The translations under genes and the position numbers were made by a program. A DNA stretch of 64,000 bases. Source: Coleophoma eucalyptorum (lineage: Eukaryota > Ascomycota > Leotiomycetes > Helotiales > Dermateaceae). The stretch's first letter is position 1; each line of letters starts with the position of its first letter. A model generated the notes under the pieces. It searched no databases. It was not told the DNA's origin and saw only the letters and a program-made list of their open reading frames with translations. The stretch is taken from positions 124,001 through 188,000 of the forward strand of contig JALRME010000024.1 in assembly GCA_026120035.1 (NCBI GenBank), read 5' to 3'. Of this stretch, positions 53,738 through 62,552 are shown in pieces.

Positions 53738-54417
53738 TTATATGCCTATATACTGAGAATCTATTCCCGCTTCTACCGGGACTAGCGCAACACAAACATC
53801 ATTCACGATGCCTCCAGGTTTCAGCTCACGCAACCTCAACAAAGCGCATATATTGCAGTAAGCAACTCATTACGTGCCAATTGATAGGAAGGTATTCCTG
53901 AGATAGAGGTTAGGAACTATCCATCTTTACGATGGTATTTTGAAGGTGGTGGTTTCGAGCATAGGCATTTTGAGCTTGAGCTGTTGGTTCGGTTTTCAAG
54001 GGACAAGATGCCGCAGAAGTCTTACTATAGTAGATTAGCATCACAGCCGCATTTTACGACATCAGGGTTAGGTCTGCAAGATACAAGTATCCATAGATGG
54101 TTTGACTACAAATTCACTTGATTGACCATAGCTCTTTGTTTATAATCATGCTTGAGTGTGTATGGCACGCGTTGACGCGTTCTTAAAATCCATATACTCA
54201 ACAACAAGTAATCAATTGCATCTCCAATAACAATATTATCGACCTCACATACAACTACACTCCTTGTCTATAAAATATAAGTATAGCGAGGTATCATCCA
54301 TGACTCTCCACATCAGATGAAATCCACGTTGGGATGACAGGGGTATGGTTCATGCAAAGCAACTGAAAGGAGAACTGCATCAACTAAGTATCTAGCGAGC
54401 TGCCAGCAAGAACCCAG
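53738..54417. other. Intergenic region downstream of RRN6
   Basis: RRN6 3' UTR and flanking DNA; no supported gene. Confidence 0.45.
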
Positions 54418-54628
54418 TCAGCGCACGCTGCTCACTCCGGATGCCCTCTCTTCTAGCAGCATAACTTTTGCTAATCTCATCTCCAATTTGCTTAGAATGG
54501 TAGGTGCGTTTTCATGCCATTTTTCCTGTCCTCGCGCGCGATCCTAGAAAGAGTTCCAATGCACACCGCGTATAACTAACCCGCGTCCTCTCACTCTCCC
54601 ACATCCCGTGAAAGAAACGCATACGCAT
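54418..54628 (-). CDS. Doubtful 57-aa spliced micro-gene
   Basis: Two candidate exons on the minus strand, 54581-54628 and 54418-54543. They are separated by a short 37-bp GT-AG intron (donor GTTAGT, acceptor TTCTAG). Joined, they read about 57 residues: MRMRFFHGMWESERTR, then a helical second exon containing EKWHENAPTILSKLEMRLAK. The open frame and helix-like composition are suggestive, but the intron is shorter than others here, lacks a clear branch site, and I recognise no family. Its 5' end would overlap the promoter of the gene at 54759. Confidence 0.25.
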
Positions 54629-54694
54629 AGTTAGTAACCTTTGTTACATTACAGTCGCTACCAAGCCTCATACACTCGTTTCACTCTATATACT

Positions 54695-54701
54695 TATAAA
54701 A
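54695..54701 (+). promoter_or_regulatory. TATA-like element upstream of the gene at 54759
   Basis: TATAAAA, 58 bp before the ATG; fits a core promoter if the leader is short. Confidence 0.45.
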
Positions 54702-54758
54702 CCAAGCCACTCTTGTCTTCATTTGCATACAAGCAGTTCCAAACCAAAACTTATCATC

Positions 54759-55187
54759 ATGAGTGACGCCGGTGCTGCTGATACCGACAAGCCCCTACCA
54801 GAGCCCCGACGGCCCGGTACATCAGGCACAGAACTAAATCTACGAACGAACCGCCAAAAGGCGAAAGATTCCTTCCAGCGCGCGCAACGAGCAGAGCAGG
54901 CCTACCGCGCACGACGACAAGCGACCAACGCTCGCGCTGACTGGCGAGAGGCCAAGGAGAACTTTGGAGAGGCGAAGGTCCACCTTGTCAGGACAATGAG
55001 GCATTCCGTGAGTGGCATCAGGGCCATCCCAGCCGTAGTGCGCGAGTGGAAGGAGAGGGAGAAGGATAAGCAGGATGTTAAGAGGAAAGAGCGTCTTGCG
55101 CTGAAGAAGAAGAGGTTTGAGGAAATGGAGAAGAAAGCTGCTGAGGCCGAGGCTGAATCTGCTGCTGAGGAGCCTGCTGCCGCCTAG
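54759..55187 (+). CDS. Small basic coiled-coil protein, unknown function
   Basis: Intronless, 142 aa, from ATG 54759 (context ATCATC). Seen: an acidic/Pro N-terminus (MSDAGAADTDKPLPEPRRPG), then an almost continuous Ala/Arg/Lys/Glu-rich helix (RQKAKDSFQRAQRAEQAYRA, RADWREAKENFGEAKVHLVR, REWKEREKDKQDVKRKERLA) ending in an Ala/Glu tail (AEAEAESAAEEPAAA). No signal peptide, membrane span or enzymatic motif. A TATA-like box 58 bp upstream and GC-rich, C-ending codons suggest strong expression. I do not recognise the family; a stress- or growth-related structural protein is possible. Confidence 0.72.
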   Translation: MSDAGAADTDKPLPEPRRPGTSGTELNLRTNRQKAKDSFQRAQRAEQAYRARRQATNARADWREAKENFGEAKVHLVRTMRHSVSGIRAIPAVVREWKEREKDKQDVKRKERLALKKKRFEEMEKKAAEAEAESAAEEPAAA

Positions 55188-55530
55188 CTGGTGTGAGAGT
55201 ATGATGCTTGCTGAATTTCCTATCTTCTAATGTGGGGGATGGCGTTGGGTTGGTTGGAGGTTGTGCTGCTTTCCGTTGTTTTAATGTACCGGTCGTTAGG
55301 GGTAAATGGTGGTGACGGGCTGGGTGGAGCACTTTTCTTTTGTCGATATACCCGTCTCGCTATTTTCCTTTGTCATCGATCCATAATTCTCTTCACTCTT
55401 TGATAGTGTCTTTGCAAATCCGGGGGATGATTTTGGATTTGGAGGCGATTTTCCTATGTCATTTGAAAATTTATTGTTGTATTCTGAAACACACATCTGG
55501 ACTTAGTTTTCTCTCTCTCTCTCTTTCTCC

Positions 55531-57905
55531 TTACATGCCTCGCTCCTTTAAGCGACGATACTTTCCAACGTCTTTGACACTTGACCGAATCTTACCCAAG
55601 GCGACCTCCCAGTCGGCTGCTTGAATTCTGAGGTTTTCGGTCCCAGGTCCTTGGGTCATCTCTCTCCTCAATGCTGCAACTGCTGCAGCTTGATGTAGGT
55701 TTCCAAGATCGGCACCGCTGTAATCTGTACATCTAACATCTCTAGCAACACCTTCCAGACTCTCCACTTCTTCTGAAGAAGCTGCTGGAAGAGCTTTCTT
55801 ATAGAGAGCCTTGAGAATTTCCACTCTCTCATCCGGTGTTGGCAGGTCGACGAAGACAGATGTGCCTAGTCGTCCGGGTCTTAGCATGGCAGGATCAATC
55901 ATATCAGGTCTGTTCGTGGCGGCTATAACATAAATTCCAGCACGGTTGCTCAATCCATCCAGTTCTGTGAGTAAAGTATTCACTACCTTACTGCTTGCTT
56001 CTGAGAGTGAGTCTTCTCTCTTAGGTACCAGGGCGTCCAGCTCATCAAAGAAGAGAATACAAGGCACAGAAGAGCGGGCACGCTCAAAGACTTGTCGAAC
56101 AGCACGCTCGGATTCTCCAACATATTTGTTAAGTAGTTCTGGCCCTTTGATAGAGATGAAATTTGCTTTGGATTCATTGGCAACAGCCTTCGCTAAAAGG
56201 GTTTTACCACAACCTGGTGGTCCCCAAAGAAGTACTCCGGTGGGCGCGGTAATACCAACACGCGCAAATGACTCTGGGCGTTTGATAGGTTCAACAATTG
56301 CCATTTCAAGTTGCTCTCGGACCTCATGTAATGCTCCGATATGGGCCCAGGTAGTGTCCGGAATAGTTGCAAATCCTTCTCGTTTCGCCGATGGTTGAAC
56401 CTTCGGCACTGCTGCCAGGAAATCCGAATACGTGATTGAGAAATCGCCATCTGGAGATGATTCTCCGGCATGGGCCACCAGTGATCTGAGTATCAATAGC
56501 GCAGGTGCAGTTGTAGCTTCTGTACTCGGCGTGTCGAGCTCCATGGCTGTAGCACTGCGTTGTTTGAGAACTGCCATCATACGTTTCATTGCCTCAGTAC
56601 CCGCAACAGAAACAACATCGTTGAGATCAGCTCCAACAAATCCAGGAGTCATCTTTGCCAAAGTTCGGTAATCGAAGTCCTCTGCAAGGCGAAGCTTCTG
56701 TGTGAGAGCCCGGAGAATCTTCTCGCGTGCTTGCTCATTTGGTACCCCTAGATTGATCTCTTTATTGAATCTTCCTGCTCTTCGAAGCGCTGGATCAAGA
56801 CTATCCGGGCGATTTGTGGCAGCAATGATAATCACCGGCTTCCCGCCTGTCTTCTCCAACGCCATATCGTCCATACACGTGAGCATCTGGGCAACGATTC
56901 GCTTCTCCATTTCTCTCTGAGCGCTTTCTCTCTTACCCATAATGACATCAATCTCATCGATGAAGACAAGACATGGTGCCATTCGCTTTGCCTCATCGAA
57001 AATATCTCGGATCTTCTTTTCAGACTCTCCCGACATTCCCGCAACAAGAGATGGAGCTGATAATGGTATAAATGACACTCCAATTTCAGCTGCAAAGCAA
57101 TTTGCAATCATTGTCTTACCACATCCAGGAGGACCATGTAGCAACACTCCGCGAGGAGGCTGAATACCAGTTTTGATATAAGTCTCTGGGTAGAGCATAG
57201 GCATAGCCACAAGTTCGTTCAAATCCTCAATAACACTGTCCACTCCTCCAAGGTTTTCCAAAGAGATATCTGTGGGCGGCGATCTGTCGGTCTCTTTCCT
57301 CGTTTCCCTTTCCGCCTTGCGACGTTTGAGTTTTGGCTCGCCATTGGCCTGTCTCTCTGCTTTCATTGGAGAGTCTAAGAGGCTATTCGTTGCTGTCTGG
57401 ATGGGCAGAGCTGGTGTAGAGGCTCCACTCATGGGAGGTGTACCTTCTCGAGGACTCATGCTGACTGTCGCTGGCTTCGCCCAAAGTCGTGTGATGCTCT
57501 TGTTCATAATATTATGCTCCTGGAACCATCAGACATTATTCTAACCCCGGGAAAATTTTCTACCTTTAATTGTGGTCCAGGTTCTTCAATTCCCTCAAAA
57601 TCTCCATCAACTGAGTCACTGTCATCCTGCTCTTCCTTCAAAACTAGTAGCACTCGTTCGATGGAGTCTTCGAGGAGCTTTTTACTTCGACGCTTTAGGC
57701 TAGAATTGGAATGTTTTATGCTGTCGTAAACGCTGGCGACTGTAGGACGCTTGCCACCATTTTCTGCCTGTTCATCTGCAAGTTTGCGCACAACCTGATA
57801 TATCTGCAAAAGTGTCAGTTACTGCGCATCACTTTCGTTTTGTGATTGTTATGCTACCTCTCGATCCAGAGTTTGCGTAAGAGACGGCCTATTCCTGGAT
57901 GCCAT
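55531..57905 (-). CDS. rix7: Rix7/NVL-type AAA-ATPase for 60S ribosome assembly
   Basis: Three exons on the minus strand: 57858-57905, 57564-57803 and 55531-57519; introns of 54 and 44 bp. The product is 758 aa. Seen: an N-terminal helical domain (MASRNRPSLTQTLDRE joined to IYQVVRKLADEQ), a basic linker (KLKRRKAERETRKE), then two AAA modules. Walker A motifs GPPGCGKT are at 225-232 and 529-536; Walker B motifs are LVFIDEID (about 280-287) and ILFFDELD; sensor motifs AATNRPD appear in both. Family knowledge: Rix7 (yeast)/NVL2 (human) is a double-ring ATPase that removes Nsa1 from pre-60S particles in the nucleolus; length fits filamentous fungi. Shares a 274-bp divergent promoter with Vps20. 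The 149-codon antisense ORF at 55946-56398 is a shadow. Confidence 0.93.
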
Positions 57906-58179
57906 TCTCAAGCAGCTTCATATAAGAAGCAGTCCTTATTGGGAAACCAAAGAACTTCAATCTCTTTCAGAATGCGGGATTTCGCATGCAAACCTGATCA
58001 GTTTGTGAACCCCCAAAAAATTGACGAATTCCCCGGATAAATATATGTCCGATCTGTTATCGCTTATCGGATGATGATGTCTTTGCGTCTGCCGCCGATT
58101 TAGGTCCAGGGCCCCAACCTTCGAGGTCGCATGCACATACGTCCCTCCAACTTGGGTCTTGGAGGTTAATAAACGAATC

Positions 58180-58908
58180 ATGGGGAATAATACCAGCACG
58201 CACAAGATTTCTGCCCAGGATAAGTGCGACTGTCAATCTCGAAAGCCAATGAAAAACAACTAATTAGGTCAACAGAGCGATCCTGGACATGAAGAACCAA
58301 CGCGACAGACTACACCAGTATCAGAAACGCATAACAGTTCTCACAGACCGGGAAAAGGCTATAGCGAAGGAGATGCTGGCTAAAGGCGACAAACCACGTG
58401 CATTACTTGCACTCCGCCGGAAGAAATATCAGGAGTCTTTGCTGGCAAAGACGGATGCGCAACTGGAACAACTAGAGAAGTTGACAAGTAGTGTAGAGTT
58501 TGCGCTGGTGCAGAAGGATGTGGTATTTGGTCTGCAGCAGGGCACAAGCGTCCTCCAAGAGATTCATAAGGAAATGGGTGGACTGGATCATGTTGAGAAG
58601 TTGATGGGGGAGACGGCCGATGCAATTGCTTATCAGCAGGTATGTTTCACTATTGGGCGTTTGTTTAGAGGTGAATTGCGGTTATTGACTAGTATGCTTC
58701 ATAGGAGGTGAGTGAGATGCTTGGTGGACGAATTTCAAATCATGATGAGGATGAGGTGGAAGACGAGCTGGAAGCACTCGAAGCAGAAGTTACTGGTATT
58801 CCTTTGCCAGAAGTTCCCAAGACAGAGCTACCTGCGAGAGAAAGGGCGAGGGCAAGAGAGCGAGAAAGGGAAGGGCAACGAGAACAGAGAGTTGCTATGC
58901 TGGCATGA
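58180..58908 (+). CDS. vps20: Vps20/CHMP6, ESCRT-III subunit
   Basis: Three exons: 58180-58223, 58276-58639 and 58705-58908; introns of 52 and 65 bp. The product is 203 aa. Seen: MGNNTSTHKISAQD joined through a split Lys codon to AILDMKNQRDRLHQYQKRIT. Gly2 is available for N-myristoylation, as in Vps20/CHMP6 (known). The basic Snf7 core follows (KGDKPRALLALRRKKYQES, LEQLEKLTSSVEFALVQKD), with GTSVLQEIHKEMGGLDHVEK and an acidic C-terminal half (EDEVEDELEALEAEVTGIPL) ending in an Arg/Glu helix. Family knowledge: Vps20 connects ESCRT-II to Snf7 filaments on endosomes; length fits (yeast 221 aa). An acceptor 11 bp upstream (AATTAG) would cause a frameshift and is rejected. Confidence 0.92.
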
Positions 58909-59403
58909 GTATAACGAGAGATTGGCGGCCACTTGGGTTTTGTTCCAAGCATTTGCCAGGCGTTTTGGGGGTTAGACGGCATGCGAGCATTTATGATTTA
59001 ATGTAAATACCCAATAAACAACAGGATACATACTCAGCTGTTCTACAAAGCTTCAATGAACTTCATGTGCAGTGAACATTTTATTGTTCCTCAATAACAA
59101 TATAGTAGCACAAATATGTTAGTTTGGGAGTTGCTCAACATGGGAGAGTACAGTGTATACATCATGATCACAGGCGTTTGTAGGGGACAAGGGAGAAATA
59201 ACTCCATGTTTTTTGCAGCACAAGTAATAGTGTGCATATCAGTGGATAGAAGACAACGTTCTAAAATGCTGGCTGATCAATCCGCCGACTTGGATACTAG
59301 GTGCTTTCACAATATTCGCCCTGTACCAGTCCACCTAATGGGGGAGAACATTGCAGTTCTCTCCACTTCCTTAAGACCTCTTTCTCTTTTAGATAAGTAT
59401 GTA
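58909..59403. other. Convergent 3' region between Vps20 and Lsm1
   Basis: 3' UTRs of both genes; AT-rich with no supported gene. Confidence 0.45.
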
Positions 59404-60177
59404 TCAAATCAGAGCCTCGCCAGTACTCTCTCCTTCGAAGCCTAAATCTGCAAGCCTCTTGACACGGATCTTCTCTCTCCTGGCTTCCTTGGCTTTCCTT
59501 TCCTTAGCAAGCCTGTGTACTATCTCTGGGTCTGCCTTCTGATATCCCGGTGGATCATCATCGTCCTTGTCCAAATCTATTTCTCCCAAAAGCAAAACGT
59601 TCTCACCACGAACGAGGAAGATGCCACGAGGCACATCGGCATAGAGGCCGGGTTGAATAGGCGAAGGTGTTCTTGAATCAGTTGAGGTTGTACTTGGTGG
59701 TGGGATGAAGATGCGCTCGACGGTCTGCTGAAGTACAAGGTTTGCTACACCCATGGTAAGTATGTAGTGATCGAAAGTGTGTGCTGATCTTTTGGACATG
59801 TCATACCAAATTGATCCCAACTCCGTAAAACGCCAATCAATTTTCTTCCATCACGTAGTGAGACCATAAGCTTTTCTGTAGAGAGGGCCTGTGTATCAGC
59901 GTTTTGTCCAAGGAAATATAAAATCCCTTCTCCAGTCTCTTCGTGGTGGAGTTGTTTGCGCCGTATTTCATGTCTCCTGCGCCCAGCACCGCTGGGTCAG
60001 AAGTACCCGCAAGAGCACTAGGAAGGTGAGGTTCTTACTATCGGTCATATCAAGCAGTTGCGCAGCCGTAGTGAACATCTGCGGCGGTAATTGGGGACTC
60101 TGTTGAGGTGGTCCGGGGCCCAATGGAGGTGCAGCCCCTCCCATAGGAGGGGCGTCGTCGAGAGTAAGGTTCTCCAT
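59404..60177 (-). CDS. lsm1: Lsm1, cytoplasmic mRNA-decay Sm-like protein
   Basis: Three exons on the minus strand: 60039-60177, 59807-59875 and 59404-59744; introns of 163 and 62 bp. The product is 182 aa. Seen: a Pro/Gly-rich N-terminus (MENLTLDDAPPMGGAAPPLG), then QMFTTAAQLLDMTD joined to KKLMVSLRDGRKLIGVLRSW and DQF joined to ANLVLQQTVERI (Sm1 motif). After a Ser/Thr/Pro insert comes GLYADVPRGIFLVRGENVLL and GEIDLDKDDD (Sm2). A charged C-terminal helix follows (RLAKERKAKEARREKIRVKR). Family knowledge: the Sm2 IRGENV-type loop binds RNA, and the Lsm1 C-terminal extension distinguishes it from other Lsm proteins; the Lsm1-7 ring with Pat1 promotes decapping in P-bodies. The middle exon is only 69 bp. 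Confidence 0.92.
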
Positions 60178-61007
60178 CTGCGAAAGACTGTACGGAGATG
60201 ACTATGAAATTGGCTATCGAGTGCACGACTCCATACCGCGTCGTGATCGAGAATGCGCTGGGCTGTAGGACGCGTGCGAGCAGTAGAACGTGAGGTTGTT
60301 GTACAAATCTTCGGCAATCTGTGTAGAATGACGACGGTCGCGGAAACCTTTACTCTATGCGTTTGGGGGACATTCTTACTGGTCGATCTCGTTATGTAGC
60401 ACAAGAATTCTATTATTTTAATTGAAGCTCGACTATGCAAACTTCTATTATCTGAGTTGACAGATGCTATTTGAAAATGAGGTGCCATCATCATATCAGG
60501 CACTTTTTTGCAGCAAAGATGCTGTACAGAATATTTGGATACGTATAGCAAATTGTGCAAAGCTTCAGCAATGCTCCACCCATGTTTCCCTTTTATTCTA
60601 GAGTATTTGTCCTACCTTAAAACGCCAGCGCAAAATGCAGTAATGAGTTATATGTCCCTTTCTGGGAAAAGTTTTCAAGGTGCTTGGGAAAGAAATCCGT
60701 TCGAGTCGCTCTGGCTCTACAGTCAATGGAGCAGCCAGCCGCATATTGAAGATTGCTGTAATAGATCAGACTTGATTGCCATCTATGGCACCATGAAGAA
60801 GGGACAGTTTTTGCGCAAAATAAAGCAGAGAATCCCCCAGATGCCACGCCCGCAGTCTGAAATCAAGAATAAATGCTGAGGCTTCGAACCCGGTATCCAC
60901 ACTTTCGAGTTGACGTTGCCGACCTTTTGGAGTGCAAGATCCTGAGAAGATGCTTCAGGACAAGGTCTGCAGTGCTGTGGGAAAGACGAAACACCGGGTC
61001 CCCAAGG
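60178..61007. other. Intergenic region upstream of Lsm1
   Basis: About 0.8 kb. An open frame of 123 codons at 60508-60879 (+) lacks an ATG start and any domain. A cttcgaaccc string near 60882 resembles a tRNA T-loop, but no cloverleaf can be folded around it. Nothing supported. Confidence 0.45.
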
Positions 61008-61574
61008 CTATCGCTGGATAGTACTGCGGTTGAGAGCTTCTAGTAACTCTGGTCGATGTGCAAGATAGCTTTTAGCTTCGGCGTACGTTGCCCACCACCG
61101 ATTCCTCTTATGCATCTCAGGCCATTCTCGTTCTTCTCTTGTGACTGTGCACTGGTAGAATTGGTATAACGCCTTCGGGGAATCTTTGGACATCTGCTTG
61201 GGAGTACGAGTCTCCGCAATCTGACCAAGATCGTAGTCCACAGAGCATATAATTCCGGCTTCTTCCCATGCTTCCCGCTGTGCTGCCTCAGTGCAGGTTT
61301 CGTCGCTCTCCCATCCTCCTTTGGGGATCACCCAGCCATTTCTTCGAGTTGATTGGATCAGAAGCACATGTGTTTTGGCTTCATTCAGAGGGACTACACC
61401 CGCGACCAGTCGTTCTCCGGACTCTGCGTAACCTGGACGGAGCGTGAGCACGAGCACAAATGATTCGCAGAAGATTACAGCCACAGCCTCGTTTTGGGGG
61501 GGTCAAGAGGGAAGAAAAAACTCACGCTGCTTATTCCTCCCCGTTCGAGATTCCATGGAGCGACTTGCCGCCAT
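61008..61574 (-). CDS. Nudix hydrolase, diphosphoinositol polyphosphate phosphohydrolase-like
   Basis: Two exons on the minus strand, 61526-61574 and 61008-61432; the 93-bp intron has donor GTGAGT and acceptor GTCCAG. The product is 157 aa. Seen: RYAESGERLVAGVVPLNE at the junction, VLLIQSTRRNGWVIPKGG, and a full Nudix box at 55-77 (GX5EX7REUXEEXGU, with R69, E70, E73 and E74 present). Family knowledge: the RNGWVIPKGGWE block and small size match Ddp1/Aps1/DIPP enzymes, which hydrolyse diphosphoinositol polyphosphates and diadenosine polyphosphates in the cytosol. That would act on the same inositol pyrophosphate pool sensed by the SPX protein Pho81 in this window (inference; the genes are 28 kb apart). 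Without the first exon the open frame would start inside the intron, so ORF-only annotation gives a wrong N-terminus. Confidence 0.88.
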
Positions 61575-61972
61575 GATGAAGGCGGTGCTTCACCGAAATT
61601 GGTGCTTTCGCACGGTTTGGGGAAACAAGAAAAGAAATTAAATAGAAAGATCGAGGTCGAAATCTGTCGAAATCGAAGTGGTCGGCTCGAAATTGCTCGC
61701 TTTTTTTTTAAAGCTCGGGAAGCGACATGCTGCGTTGGATGCTTGCGGTGTTGAGTAGGCAGATGAAATCTGGAGAAAAGATTATTGGGAAGTTCAAGCT
61801 GGAGCGGACATTAATGTGCAAGGAAAGTCCAGTGCGAATTTGCAAGAGACGTCTAACGACTGTAGCAGGAATTCAGGCCTGGTGGGTGCGTTATAATGGT
61901 GGGTAGCTACCTGGTTGAAGAGAGTGAGAGGAAGTATGAGCAAAACAGAGTGAGAAGAAGAAAAAGGCAGCG

Positions 61973-62001
61973 AGAGGTAGAGGCAGAAGCAGAGGCAGAA
62001 G
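61973..62001. repeat. Purine-rich GAGGCA/GAAGCA microrepeat
   Basis: Imperfect 6-bp tandem units of the type gaggca/gaagca; simple sequence in non-coding DNA. Confidence 0.7.
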
Positions 62002-62512
62002 TGAGTCTATGTAGTCTGGATGTCTCGTGCCTCGAGCCGAAAGGGACGTTTGAATTCAAAGATTTAGGGGAAGCGTTTCTTAGCAACAAGCCATCCTATG
62101 TTAAGGGCTTGACGGGTTTGAACAGACCCCGCTATCTTTCCCATTCAGCAGCTCACAGCTTGCCACTGCTGGTTATCCACTAACACCAACTCATCAGGTA
62201 CGTCCCCAGCACGGTACCCAGCTAGCCCACGAGAGCGTCGGCTTGGGAATAGATTGGCGTGCAAAAACTTTGCTTGCCTGGGGACGTGGGAGAATCAAAC
62301 ACGCTCCGCCAACTCCGATGAACGAACAGTGACGGGAGTAGGTGGGGTTTTGAGTGCAGTAACTCTGCAGCACGCGGTCCAGTACCTGCACAGGAACCCA
62401 CCAAGAACGCTGGCAGGCTGGACTAAACTGGCTCCAGACAGCAATGGGAATAAGAAACCTACGCTGTAGGGTGAGCAGCCAGCGCAGCCAGCACAGGCGC
62501 GCAGCCAGAGAG

Positions 62513-62552
62513 CATCAGAGCATCAGAGCATGAGGGCATGAGGGCATCAGAG
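62513..62552. repeat. 8-bp tandem repeat, five units
   Basis: Units catcagag, catcagag, catgaggg, catgaggg, catcagag in perfect 8-bp register. Two unit variants are arranged A-A-B-B-A, indicating duplication of already diverged units. Confidence 0.8.

Noticed and set aside
55946..56398. 150-codon plus-strand ORF inside rix7
   Set aside because: Exact antisense shadow of the second AAA module.
60878..60960. tRNA-like string cttcgaaccc followed by a possible A/B-box arrangement on the minus strand
   Set aside because: The T-arm flanks do not pair and no acceptor or anticodon stem can be drawn; probably chance.
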